Shown here: positions 15,954 to 23,385 of the stretch, in pieces
How positions within the stretch are numbered: the stretch's first letter is position 1
Layout: every line of letters starts with the position of its first letter
Source: Dehalococcoidia bacterium
Lineage (GTDB): Bacteria > Chloroflexota > Dehalococcoidia > Dehalococcoidales > E44-bin46
Length of the DNA: 24,056 nt
Direction of reading: 5' to 3'
NCBI GenBank assembly: GCA_020343755.1
Contig: CP070810.1
Location: 804,401 to 828,456, forward strand
Translations under genes and position numbers: made by a program
The notes under the pieces: model-generated
Seen by the model: the letters and a program-made list of their open reading frames with translations, nothing else
The model's database searches: none
Told to the model about the DNA's origin: nothing

Positions 15954-16349
15954 ATGCCACCGACAAGTTTTGACCAATTAGCCGTAGGGCATGAGTTTCC
16001 ATCGACCAGCTATGAGTTGAGCGAGTCAGTTATTGGCAAGTATCTAGAAGCGGTGGGGGGGCAACAACATTTCCTAACCTCGGGGATTGTTCCCCCTCTG
16101 GCTATAGCTGCTTATGCTATGACCGCATTGTCACAGTCATTCTCGGTGCCAAAGGGCGCGATACACGCCGCCCAGGAGCTCGAGTTCCTGAAGTCAGTGC
16201 CCATAGGGACCACCATAAGCTGTAGCGGCAAGGTAGCTCAAAAAGTACAGCGGGGTCAATTGTATCTGCTAGTGCTTGAAATCAGCGCCCTGAACCAAGA
16301 CAAGGAAAAGGTCTTGTCTGGGAAAGCTACCGTAGCTGTGCCAGTTTAG
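15954..16349 (+). CDS. MaoC-like hot-dog dehydratase subunit (HadA-like)
   Basis: A 131-residue hot-dog-fold protein resembling the N-terminal dehydratase domain of fungal-type FAS and HadA/HadC of mycobacteria. The pattern DQLAVGHEFPSTSYELSESVIGKYLEAVGG opens the domain; PPLAIAAYAMTAL forms the central hot-dog helix, and IHAAQELEFLKSVPIGTTISCSGKV is the strand region typical of this fold. It lacks the Asp/His hydratase motif that its downstream neighbour carries, so it is probably the non-catalytic, substrate-binding partner. AGGAG precedes ATG 15954. It is the first gene of the fatty-acid operon, 24 nt before the catalytic subunit. The role as beta-hydroxyacyl-ACP dehydratase is inferred from gene order. 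Confidence 0.82.
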   Translation: MPPTSFDQLAVGHEFPSTSYELSESVIGKYLEAVGGQQHFLTSGIVPPLAIAAYAMTALSQSFSVPKGAIHAAQELEFLKSVPIGTTISCSGKVAQKVQRGQLYLLVLEISALNQDKEKVLSGKATVAVPV

Positions 16350-16373
16350 GAATTTAGGGAAGGAATACCTGCT

Positions 16374-16796
16374 TTGGACCAGAAACCGAAACTATCAGAC
16401 ATACACCAAGGAGATAGCTTACCTTCGGTAGTAAAGCAAATTACTCAGAAGGATATTAACCTCTATGCTGAGGCAAGCGGAGATTTTAACCCCATCCATG
16501 TAGATGAGTCCTTTGCCGCTCAAACTCCCCTTGGTGGCACGATAGCCCACGGCATGCTCATTCTCGCCTATATCTCGGAAATGATGACCGAGGCTTTTGG
16601 TCAAAGCTGGCTATCAGGTGGTAAGCTTTCAGTACGGTTTAAAGCACCAGCCCGACCTGGCGATACTATAACCGCCAGTGGCAAGATTGATTCCATTGAG
16701 CATAAAGAGGGTATCCCATACGTTAATTGCAGCATAGAGAGTTGTAATCAAAAGGGTGAAACAGTGATTACCGGTGGGGCGGTGGTTAAGCTTTAG
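16374..16796 (+). CDS. MaoC-like (R)-specific dehydratase, catalytic subunit (HadB-like)
   Basis: A 140-residue MaoC/hydratase-2 protein. The hydratase motif is complete: ASGDFNPIHVDESFA with Asp37 and His42, then GGTIAHGML, then the strand LSVRFKAPARPGDTI. Together with the preceding gene it should form a heterodimeric (3R)-hydroxyacyl-ACP dehydratase, as HadAB does in mycobacterial FAS-II. The start is TTG 16374 behind AAGGA; no ATG or GTG is available that keeps the N-terminal segment. plsX begins 28 nt after the stop. No FabZ is encoded in the window, so this pair probably does that step here. A phaJ-type hydratase acting on CoA esters is the alternative, less likely in this operon. Confidence 0.87.
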   Translation: MDQKPKLSDIHQGDSLPSVVKQITQKDINLYAEASGDFNPIHVDESFAAQTPLGGTIAHGMLILAYISEMMTEAFGQSWLSGGKLSVRFKAPARPGDTITASGKIDSIEHKEGIPYVNCSIESCNQKGETVITGGAVVKL

Positions 16797-16824
16797 CCAA
16801 TACTAGAGGGGAGAGAAATATTTA

Positions 16825-17847
16825 ATGGCAGCGGCCAACCAGAGAGTAAGGATAGCCATAGATGCTATGGGTGGTGATTATGCCCCTGGCGAGATAGTCA
16901 AAGGTGCAGTCGGGGCTGCCGAGGAAGATGATGTAGAGGTTATCTTAGCTGGTCCTACTGATACTGTAGAATCGGAGCTAGCCAAATATAATATCTCCCG
17001 TTTACCTATTCATTGTGCCAACGCTGCTGAATTTATCCAAGAGGAGGAACACCCGGCTCTGGCTGTTCGCCGCAAACCTAATTCCTCTATAGCTATAGCC
17101 ACCAAGTTGGTCAAGACGAGGGAGGCAGATGCCCTGGTCGCGGCTAGCTCTACTGGAGCAGTGGTTACCAGCGCCATACAGTATCTGGGTATGGTAGATG
17201 GGATAGACCGTCCGGTACTTGGCGGGGTTCTTTCCAATGTTGCCCCAAATACGATAATAATGGACTTAGGCGTCAATGTTAATTGCAAGCCAGAGCATTT
17301 ATTGAACTTTGCTATCATAGGTTCGGTTTACGCCAGAATGTTTCTGAACATTGCCAATCCTACGGTAGGTCTGCTAAATATTGGCAAAGAGGAGGGTAAG
17401 GGCAATCAATTAACTCGGGAAACCTACCCTCTTTTACAAAAGAGCGGTTTAAACTTCATCGGCAATGTAGAAGGTAACGGAATCCTTACCGGTCAAGCTA
17501 ATGTTATTGTCTGTGATGCTTTTGTTGGCAATGCCATTTTTAAATTTAGTGAGAGTGGAGCTGAAGTTATCGGTAACTATTTCAAAAATAAGGTGAAAAG
17601 TTACCCAATTCTAAGCCGCTTCTTGAAGGGCAAGGTTAAGGGTTTAATGGCATCACTTTCCTTGCCTGATAGTGTAGGCGGTGGTCTCATCTGGGGGGTC
17701 GACGGCATCGTACTGAAAATACGCGGGCATAGTCGAGCTCCAGATGTTGCTATAAAAATAGCTCAAGCCAAGATGGCGGTGGAGAGGGATGTAGTGAACT
17801 GCTTAAAATCTGAGCTAACCAAGATTAGAAAACACATCAACTTATGA
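16825..17847 (+). CDS. plsX: Phosphate acyltransferase PlsX
   Basis: Converts acyl-ACP to acyl-phosphate, the donor for PlsY in membrane phospholipid synthesis. The 340-residue protein begins with the family signature IAIDAMGGDYAPGEIVKGAV, then has VEVILAGPTD, SSIAIATKLVK, ADALVAASSTGAVV, a GxxxxIGKEEGKGN block, IVCDAFVGNAIFKFSE, and the GGLIWGVDGIVLKIRGHSRA end region. Length is normal. The stop overlaps an ATGA, and acpP follows almost directly, in the classic plsX-acpP neighbourhood, but fabH and fabD, often adjacent, are missing from this operon. Confidence 0.97.
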   Translation: MAAANQRVRIAIDAMGGDYAPGEIVKGAVGAAEEDDVEVILAGPTDTVESELAKYNISRLPIHCANAAEFIQEEEHPALAVRRKPNSSIAIATKLVKTREADALVAASSTGAVVTSAIQYLGMVDGIDRPVLGGVLSNVAPNTIIMDLGVNVNCKPEHLLNFAIIGSVYARMFLNIANPTVGLLNIGKEEGKGNQLTRETYPLLQKSGLNFIGNVEGNGILTGQANVIVCDAFVGNAIFKFSESGAEVIGNYFKNKVKSYPILSRFLKGKVKGLMASLSLPDSVGGGLIWGVDGIVLKIRGHSRAPDVAIKIAQAKMAVERDVVNCLKSELTKIRKHINL

Positions 17848-17858
17848 AAGGAGTTTCT

Positions 17859-18110
17859 ATGTCGGCTGTTGAAGAGACCATCAAAGATATTATTGTTAAG
17901 ATTGTGCATTGCGACCGGGAAGTTCTTACCCCCACTGCTACCTTCCAAGATATGAAGGCTGACTCCCTAGATATGGTTCAAGTCCTTGTCGCCATAGAGG
18001 ACGAATTTGATATTGAAATTCCTGACGAGGACGCCCAGAAATTCCAAAATTTCAGTGATTTTATTGCCTACGTTGAAGCTCGCGTAGCCGAGAAGAAAGG
18101 CAATGCTTAA
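17859..18110 (+). CDS. acpP: Acyl carrier protein
   Basis: Small acidic carrier that holds growing acyl chains on phosphopantetheine. The 83-residue product has the modification site ADSLDMVQ with Ser36, followed by the acidic recognition helix (AIEDEFDIEIPDEDA) and a final helix region (FSDFIAYVEARV). I place the start at ATG 17859, because AAAGGAG (about 17846-17852) sits right before it and the family begins close to this point; ATG 17844 overlaps the plsX stop, precedes this ribosome site and adds five unneeded residues. The gene overlaps fabL by 8 nt. Confidence 0.95.
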   Translation: MSAVEETIKDIIVKIVHCDREVLTPTATFQDMKADSLDMVQVLVAIEDEFDIEIPDEDAQKFQNFSDFIAYVEARVAEKKGNA

Positions 18111-18885
18111 AGGTAAGGTAGCTCTAGTAACTGGTAGTTCTCGTGGCATCGGTAGAGCTATAGCCCTCAAACTAGCTGAGCAGGGGGCTGATGTCATTGT
18201 TAATTTCTTTCGCCGTCGCCAAGCTGCGGAACAAACGGCTAAGGATATTGAAGGTCTGGGGGTAACTGCCAAGGTTATTAAGGCTAATGTAGGTGACCCA
18301 GAAAAGATTGGCGAGATGTTTGATATTATCGGCAGTAGCTTCGGTCGGCTGGATATATTCATTAATAATGCCGCCTCAGGTTTACCTCGTTCCGCCCTAG
18401 ACCTGGATACTAAAGGCTGGGATTGGACTATGGACATTAATGCCAAGGCTTTCCTACTTTGCACTCAGCGGGCAGTTAGGCTTATGGAGGGGAGGGGTGG
18501 TAAAATAGTTACTGTCTCCAGCTTAGGCTCGCACCTAGTATTACCAGGTTATACGGCAATAGGGGTATCTAAGGCTGCCCTTGAGGCTTTGACTCGCTAT
18601 CTAGCCATAGAGCTAGCCGCTAAAGGCATCTGTGTTAACGCCGTGGCGGCTTCGCTTGTCACCACGGAAGCTGGCGTGCTTTATGCCAGACTAGCTAAAG
18701 AGCAACTGGGAGAGGCCTCTCCGTGGCAAACGACACCGGCAGGTAGATTAGTAGCCCCTGAAGATATAGCCAATGTGGTAGCCTTTTTGTGCAGTGAGGC
18801 GGCTTTTATGATACGAGGACAGATAATCATCGTTGACGGAGGTACTTCACTAGTACCTTTTGGCCTTATGAATAAAGGAGGATGA
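18103..18885 (+). CDS. fabL: Enoyl-ACP reductase III (FabL-type SDR)
   Basis: Short-chain dehydrogenase, 260 residues, that I assign to enoyl-ACP reductase III rather than to a ketoreductase. It has the NADP-binding TGSSRGIGRAIA (residues 10-21) and the NNA motif (88-90). The key point is the catalytic spacing: Tyr150 and Lys157 are separated by six residues (YTAIGVSK), as in B. subtilis FabL, where ketoreductases have YxxxK. The surrounding SSLGS, SKAALEALTRYLAIELA, TPAGRLV and MIRGQIIIVDGG stretches also match FabL as I recall it. The start lies inside the acpP end (8-nt overlap), with AGAAAGG upstream. fabF follows after 12 nt. FabK in the left block would be a second, unrelated enoyl reductase. 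Confidence 0.86.
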   Translation: MLKGKVALVTGSSRGIGRAIALKLAEQGADVIVNFFRRRQAAEQTAKDIEGLGVTAKVIKANVGDPEKIGEMFDIIGSSFGRLDIFINNAASGLPRSALDLDTKGWDWTMDINAKAFLLCTQRAVRLMEGRGGKIVTVSSLGSHLVLPGYTAIGVSKAALEALTRYLAIELAAKGICVNAVAASLVTTEAGVLYARLAKEQLGEASPWQTTPAGRLVAPEDIANVVAFLCSEAAFMIRGQIIIVDGGTSLVPFGLMNKGG

Positions 18886-18897
18886 AGGAGGAGGACA

Positions 18898-20133
18898 TTG
18901 GATAAGCAGCGAGTAGTAGTTACCGGAATGGGTGTTATTTGCCCCCTGGGGTTAAATATAGATGAGTTTTGGGCAGGATTGGTAGCTGGGAAATCAGGCG
19001 TTGACTATATTACCCATTTTGATGCTAGTAACTACCCAGTAAAAGTAGCTGGTGAGGTAAACGGCTTTGAGCCAACAAAATACATGGACCTAAAAACGGT
19101 TGAACGCACTCGTAGGCCCACTCACTTCGCTATGGCTGCGGTTAAGCAAGCAATGGAATCGGCTAGGTTAGATATGACCAAGGAGCAAGCAGAGCGAGTA
19201 GGTGTTGTTACTTCCTATATGCTGGAATGTGAGCTTATTGCCCAAGGGTGGGAGACGCTTCAAAAACGGGGTCCGAGAAGGGTGGACCCGCTATTTTTTA
19301 CCAAGGCAGCCCCTAGTATAGTATCCCTACACGTCGCACTGTTACTCGGGGCTAAAGGACCTAACACCAGTGTCAATAGCCTCTGCGCCAGTGGCGCTGA
19401 TGCTATAGGAACCTGCCTAAATTATATTCGCCTAGGCTATGCTGATGTAATGATAGCCGCTCCGTCTGATGCTTCACTAGATGCAATGACCATAGCCGCT
19501 ATAAGTAGGCTGGGAGCTCTATCCCCAGAGCAAGACCCTAATAAGGCTTGCCGACCCTTTGACCTCAACCGCAACGGTTTTGTCTATGGGGAAGGGGCAG
19601 GGTTAGTGATATTAGAAACCTACGAGCATGCTAAGAGGCGAGGGGCACCGATTCTAGCTGAGCTGGCGGGGGCAGCCTGGACATATGATGCCTATGATGT
19701 AACCGCTCCCCACCCTGATGCCGAAGCTACAGCTATGAGAACCGCCCTCCAAAATGCCGGAGTAAAACCGGGAGAGGTTGATTATATTAACGCCCATGGC
19801 ACCAGTACCAAACTAAATGATGTCTGTGAAACTAAAGCCATCAAAATGGTTTTCGGAAACAGGGCTTACCAAATCCCTATAAGCTCCAATAAGTCTATGT
19901 TTGGTCACCTAATAACCGCCGGTGGTGCTGTTGAGTCTATTGCTGCGGTATTAACCATAATGAATGGGATTATCCCGCCGACTATCCACTATGAAACCCC
20001 TGACCCAGAATGTGATTTGGACTATGTGCCTAACGTGGCTCGCCAGGCAGAGGTAAATGTCTGCCTGAAGAATAGTTTTGGCCTTGGTGGGCAAAATTGC
20101 TGCCTAGTTTTTAAACGCTTTAAGGGAGAATAA
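18898..20133 (+). CDS. fabF: 3-oxoacyl-ACP synthase II
   Basis: Condensing enzyme that elongates acyl-ACP with malonyl-ACP. The 411-residue thiolase-fold protein starts VVVTGMGVICPLG, and has the Cys-His-His triad: Cys163 in NSLCASGADAIG, His300 in NAHGTSTKLND and His337 in KSMFGHLITAGGAVES, with Lys332 nearby. The C-terminal NSFGLGGQN loop is present. The Cys motif is SLCASG instead of the more common TACASG, a mild deviation. The start is TTG 18898 directly after GGAGGAGG; no other start keeps the conserved first strand. fabG follows 4 nt after the stop. No fabH is visible in the window. Confidence 0.96.
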   Translation: MDKQRVVVTGMGVICPLGLNIDEFWAGLVAGKSGVDYITHFDASNYPVKVAGEVNGFEPTKYMDLKTVERTRRPTHFAMAAVKQAMESARLDMTKEQAERVGVVTSYMLECELIAQGWETLQKRGPRRVDPLFFTKAAPSIVSLHVALLLGAKGPNTSVNSLCASGADAIGTCLNYIRLGYADVMIAAPSDASLDAMTIAAISRLGALSPEQDPNKACRPFDLNRNGFVYGEGAGLVILETYEHAKRRGAPILAELAGAAWTYDAYDVTAPHPDAEATAMRTALQNAGVKPGEVDYINAHGTSTKLNDVCETKAIKMVFGNRAYQIPISSNKSMFGHLITAGGAVESIAAVLTIMNGIIPPTIHYETPDPECDLDYVPNVARQAEVNVCLKNSFGLGGQNCCLVFKRFKGE

Positions 20134-20137
20134 TAAG

Positions 20138-20878
20138 ATGTCTTTAGAATTTGAAGGCAAGGTGTCGTTGGTAACCGGCGCCGCTCGGGGTATCGGTAGA
20201 GCTATCGCCCTCAAACTGTCAAGCCTTGGGGCTAAAGTAGCGGTTAACGACGTATCAAAAGAAACCGCCAGTAGCGTAGTTAACACCATAACAAGTCAAG
20301 GTGGAGAAGCCATTGCCGTGGAAGCAGATGTAAGAGATAGCGAAGCGGTAAAAGCTATGGTGCAAGAAGTGACTGACCGGTGGGGTAAGATTGATATTTT
20401 GGTAAACAATGCCGGCATTAACCGAGATACCCTGTTACTGAGGATGTCCGACGAAGCCTGGGATGACGTAATTGATACTAATTTAAGAGGAACGTATACC
20501 TGCACTAAGTTTGCCCTGCGGTCTATGATGAGACAGCGATGGGGACGTATCATCAGTATTGCCTCTATTGCTGGAATAATAGGCAATGTGGGGCAAACCA
20601 ATTATGCTGCCTCTAAAGCCGGAATCATCGCCTTTACTAAGAGCATCGCTAGAGAGGTAGGCTCACTGAACATAACTGCCAATGCTCTAGCCCCGGGCTT
20701 CATTCTCACCGATATGACTGAGAAGCTACCCCAAGAAAGGAAGGATTTGATTCTATCAATGATTTCGCTCCAGCGCTTCGGCAAACCAGAAGAAGTCGCC
20801 GAGCTGGTAGCCTTCTTAGCCAGCGACCGAGCCAGCTATATCACCGGGCAGGTTATCGGTATAGATGGGGGGATATAG
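20138..20878 (+). CDS. fabG: 3-oxoacyl-ACP reductase
   Basis: NADPH-dependent ketoreductase of the fatty-acid cycle, 246 residues. It has TGAARGIGRAIA (residues 13-24), DILVNNAGINRD (86-97), catalytic Ser143, Tyr156 and Lys160 (NYAASK), the APGFILTDM segment and the closing YITGQVIGIDGG. Length and all catalytic positions are standard. It is the last gene of the plus-strand fatty-acid operon; its final codons form the left arm of a hairpin. About 80 nt of its 3' end are repeated in decayed form at 21797-21881, beyond the degV gene. Confidence 0.97.
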   Translation: MSLEFEGKVSLVTGAARGIGRAIALKLSSLGAKVAVNDVSKETASSVVNTITSQGGEAIAVEADVRDSEAVKAMVQEVTDRWGKIDILVNNAGINRDTLLLRMSDEAWDDVIDTNLRGTYTCTKFALRSMMRQRWGRIISIASIAGIIGNVGQTNYAASKAGIIAFTKSIAREVGSLNITANALAPGFILTDMTEKLPQERKDLILSMISLQRFGKPEEVAELVAFLASDRASYITGQVIGIDGGI

Positions 20879-20886
20879 CCCATCTA
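20862..20886 (+). terminator. Hairpin at the fabG stop, possible operon terminator
   Basis: TAGATGGG (20862-20869) pairs perfectly with CCCATCTA (20879-20886) around a 9-nt loop that contains the fabG stop. Only ATTC follows, so the U-tract is weak. It occupies the narrow space between fabG and the convergent degV. The related sequence at 21850 has lost the pairing. Confidence 0.45.
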
Positions 20887-20903
20887 ATTCACCGTAAGCT
20901 GCC

Positions 20904-21776
20904 TTAGTCTTCACTCCACCAGTTAAGAACGAGACTCCCCGGTCCTACATGCCTACCCACAACCGGCAACATTTCAGTAACATAAAGCTCAACGCACTGG
21001 AGCTCTGATGACACCCGTTTTTTCAGCTCCTCAGCCTCATCTGGCGCGTTGATATGATTTATCACCACATGAAGCTTCTTGTCCCGGTACCTCTCCTTCA
21101 TTATCTCAAGTAATCCTTCCACTGCCTTGCGCTTGGTTCCATACCTGGCTAGAGGGGCATGTACTGTTCCTTTGGCAGCATCCGTCTCCAGAAGTGCCTT
21201 GGTGCTAACCTTAGCCTCGGCCCAGGCACGACCCTCAAGTATCCTGCCGCCACTGGCCAGGTACTCAAGACTATCCGCTACGATAATATACTTGACCTTG
21301 GCTATCATTTTGTTAGCCACTTCAACTACCTCGGAGAAGCTCTTGCCGGCGGCAGCCGCCCTGGCGACTTCTAGGGCAATAAGCATCTGGGCACCACAAG
21401 CGGTGCCGGAATCAATTACCTCAATCTTGATATTGGGTAGCTCTTCCTGAAGCCTCTGTTTAGCTTGCAGGGCTGCCTTTGATGACGCACCAAGCCTTAC
21501 GCTGTGACTAATGTATACAATACCATCCGACTTCTGGCTCAGCTCCCGGCATACTTCCAAGAACTCTCCCGCAGAGATAGACGAAGACGTGGGCAGCTTC
21601 TCTGTCTCCGTTATTTGAAGTAATTTCTGGTAATATTCAGGTAAATTTACCTCGTTTTCGCGATAGAGCTTGCCGTCAATAACAATGCCCATAGGCACTA
21701 TTTTGATATCGTATTTATCAGCGATTTCCTGAGGCATCTGGGTAATGGTATCAGTCATAATAGCTACTTTGTTCAC
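20904..21776 (-). CDS. DegV family fatty-acid-binding protein (FakB-like)
   Basis: A 290-residue DegV protein. Members bind a free fatty acid and present it to the kinase FakA for phosphorylation, feeding acyl-phosphate into the same pool that PlsX makes. Visible landmarks: N-terminal MTDTITQMP (residues 7-15), LPTSSSISAGEF (61-72) with the serine/threonine residues that contact the carboxylate, YISHSVRLGASSKAA (88-102), IEVIDSGTACGAQ, and DSLEYLASGGRI in the second domain. The start is GTG 21776 behind GGGAGGTAATA. Convergent with fabG, 25 nt apart; a fabG fragment lies just upstream of its ribosome site. No fakA is seen here. Confidence 0.92.
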   Translation of the reverse strand: MNKVAIMTDTITQMPQEIADKYDIKIVPMGIVIDGKLYRENEVNLPEYYQKLLQITETEKLPTSSSISAGEFLEVCRELSQKSDGIVYISHSVRLGASSKAALQAKQRLQEELPNIKIEVIDSGTACGAQMLIALEVARAAAAGKSFSEVVEVANKMIAKVKYIIVADSLEYLASGGRILEGRAWAEAKVSTKALLETDAAKGTVHAPLARYGTKRKAVEGLLEIMKERYRDKKLHVVINHINAPDEAEELKKRVSSELQCVELYVTEMLPVVGRHVGPGSLVLNWWSED

Positions 21777-21796
21777 TATTACCTCCCTTTTTATAG

Positions 21797-21881
21797 AGCC
21801 TTCTTAGCCAGCACCTAAACTAGCTATATTATTACCGGGCAGGTTACTGATATAGATGGGGGGATATAGCCCAGATAATTA
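21797..21881 (+). pseudogene. Decayed duplicate of the fabG 3' end
   Basis: Hand alignment to 20809-20889 gives 69 matches in 81 aligned positions plus one 3-nt insertion. The first 16 bases and a 22-base block over the stop codon are identical. Read in the fabG frame it keeps TGQV and IDGGI plus the stop but has an internal TAA at 21816-21818. It encodes nothing on its own and probably overlaps the degV upstream region. Confidence 0.85.
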
Positions 21882-21898
21882 GGAATAAAGTATATATT

Positions 21899-22366
21899 TC
21901 AGCCACCCATGCAGCCCCGCCGTCCAGCTCCAGTATCAAGCGGCATGTTAGACCTAATCCACTCCTCAAGCCCCTCTTTGCTCTTGGTCAGCGGCGCTTC
22001 TAGCTTGTGCGCATCAACACCAGTGAGGTAAATGTTTGCTCTTTGCTTCTTGGCTGCATCTATCGACTGGTTGAACTCTTCGGCCAGGCGAAAGACTTGA
22101 GACAGGTTCTCTTGTAGCGATTGGGGCAGAAAGCCTATCTTTTCACTATTCCTATTCCAGCTATCGGTCTTAAATTTCTTGGGACGCCCCCGAACGCTGA
22201 ACCTTTCCATAAGCCTCAGATTCTCATTTACGTCCATAAACAGACTGCCAACTATCTCTGGGTCTGTCTTTTCGGCTCGGCGCCGCCTCATGACAAAACT
22301 CAATACAATAAGAATAATTATCGGTATTATAATCGCCCACTGAGTACCTTCACCAAAAAAATCCAT
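21899..22366 (-). CDS. Small membrane-anchored protein of unknown function
   Basis: I do not recognise this 155-residue protein. It has one N-terminal transmembrane helix (about residues 10-26, rich in Ile and Leu) followed by RRRR, so the rest is probably cytoplasmic. The soluble part is charged and mostly helical, with an ENLSQVFRLAEEFNQSIDAAKKQR stretch that may be a coiled coil, and it ends in a Gly-rich tail with one Cys (RRGCMGG). AAGGAG precedes ATG 22366. It is transcribed in the same direction as the methyltransferase upstream (102 nt gap) and as degV downstream (122 nt gap). Base composition resembles the neighbours. Expression as a real gene is supported by the ribosome site and length. 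Confidence 0.75.
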   Translation of the reverse strand: MDFFGEGTQWAIIIPIIILIVLSFVMRRRRAEKTDPEIVGSLFMDVNENLRLMERFSVRGRPKKFKTDSWNRNSEKIGFLPQSLQENLSQVFRLAEEFNQSIDAAKKQRANIYLTGVDAHKLEAPLTKSKEGLEEWIRSNMPLDTGAGRRGCMGG

Positions 22367-22467
22367 CTATTACTCCTTATCTCAACTGTTGATATCTATT
22401 AATTAAACCAAATTATGAACAATATGTCTACAGGCATATAAAGGGGGCTATTTATAATAAGGCAAGA

Positions 22468-23118
22468 TTATTTTGCTATAGCTTTCACCAACAGGCATAT
22501 ATTTCTGGAGAAGAACTTAAGCGGATAGTGGTAGGAGCTTTCGGAAAAGGATTTAAGCACCTCAAAGCCAGCCCTCGTTGCCAGCTTTTCTAGCTCAGAG
22601 TAGGAGAAAAGGTAATAGTAGCGGTACAGGGTCTTGCCCTTTGTCCGCCAGGGCACGGCTACCTCCTTTGGCTTAAACCAGAACCTGGGTTGCCAACGAT
22701 TCCATACGGTGATAAAGGCTTCACCACCCGGCTTTAATACTCGCCTCAGCTCATCTAGGGCAGCTTGCCTCCTATGGTTACCTTTTATATGGTGGTAGGT
22801 GGCTACTGCAATTGCCCAGTCAAAGCTGTGGTCAGAATAGGGAAGATAGCTAACATCAGCCAGCGCTAAGTTTACAGCAAGGTTGAATTTTTGGGAGTAT
22901 TTTCGGGCAAACCTTAACATCTGGGGAGAAAAGTCCACTCCATATAATTCAAAGCCCTGGCTGAAGGGTAGAAAGTCAGGTCCGTGAGCACAACCCAGGT
23001 TAAGTAGCTTACCCCCCTGCCACCGTTGTGCCAACGCTTCTAGCTCGTTACGGAATCTAGACCAATGTCTGAAGTTATACCAGCCTGGGGCTATCTGATT
23101 AAATATATTTGTAGTCAC
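22468..23118 (-). CDS. Class I SAM methyltransferase, Trm9/ALKBH8-like
   Basis: A 216-residue Rossmann-fold methyltransferase. Motif I is LLNLGCAHGPD (residues 38-48), followed by YGVDFSPQML (acidic residue Asp62), LADVSYLPY, FDWAIAVATYHHI (99-111), and ELRRVLKPGGEAFITVWN (123-140). After the core come KEVAVPW (151-157) and LYRYYYLFSYSELEKL (164-179). The paired HH motif, VPW, and YRYYxLF-xxxEL are features I associate with Trm9/ALKBH8, which methylate carboxymethyl-uridine at tRNA position 34. Start GTG 23118 with AAGGGGATAGG upstream. It is divergent from elp3, whose product makes the Trm9 substrate in eukaryotes. A generic Methyltransf_11 enzyme is the conservative alternative. Confidence 0.85.
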   Translation of the reverse strand: MTTNIFNQIAPGWYNFRHWSRFRNELEALAQRWQGGKLLNLGCAHGPDFLPFSQGFELYGVDFSPQMLRFARKYSQKFNLAVNLALADVSYLPYSDHSFDWAIAVATYHHIKGNHRRQAALDELRRVLKPGGEAFITVWNRWQPRFWFKPKEVAVPWRTKGKTLYRYYYLFSYSELEKLATRAGFEVLKSFSESSYHYPLKFFSRNICLLVKAIAK

Positions 23119-23130
23119 CCTATCCCCTTT

Positions 23131-23158
23131 GTCCCCTTCCCCTCAAGGGGAAGGGGAC
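23131..23158. repeat. Perfect GC-rich hairpin between the methyltransferase and elp3
   Basis: GTCCCCTTCCCC (23131-23142) and GGGGAAGGGGAC (23147-23158), 12 bp with a TCAA loop. Its left arm lies 12 nt before the methyltransferase GTG on the other strand. It could be a REP-like element or a structure in the methyltransferase leader. Confidence 0.8.
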
Positions 23159-23184
23159 TTGGTTATTTAAGAGAGGATTTTTAC

Positions 23185-23209
23185 CCCACAAAAACTTAGT
23201 TTTTGTGGG
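23185..23209. repeat. Second perfect hairpin between the methyltransferase and elp3
   Basis: CCCACAAAAACT (23185-23196) mirrors AGTTTTTGTGGG (23198-23209) around a single base, so in practice 10-11 bp pair over a 3-5 nt loop. On either strand the second arm carries or follows an A/T run (TTTTTG or AAAAAC). The rest of 23119-23385 holds several short G-run/C-run pairings and no gene. Confidence 0.75.
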
Positions 23210-23385
23210 AACCCCGTATTCGCCCCCCTTGACTCTCCTTCAATATTTACCCCCCGAGCAGAGGGAAGGGAAAGATGATTACAATATAAACATCTTCTTA
23301 TCATGGGGCTTCACCCCTCTTTAACTCCCCATAGTTAGGTTGTTACTATTAGCCCAAATCTGCTAAACTGCTATCAGAGTATACT

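Noticed and set aside
17844..17846. ATG overlapping the plsX stop as the acpP start.
   Set aside because: The strong AAAGGAG site lies after it and serves ATG 17859, which gives the usual ACP N-terminus.
6619..18110. Both 8-nt overlaps (rpoB/rpoC and acpP/fabL) use the form ATGCTTRA.
   Set aside because: Likely a coincidence of Met-Leu starts overlapping a terminal Asn-Ala; two cases are not enough for a pattern.
22430..22501. ACAGGCATATA occurs twice, at 22430-22440 and 22491-22501.
   Set aside because: Only two 11-base copies in AT-rich sequence, one inside the methyltransferase end; no sign of an attachment site or array.
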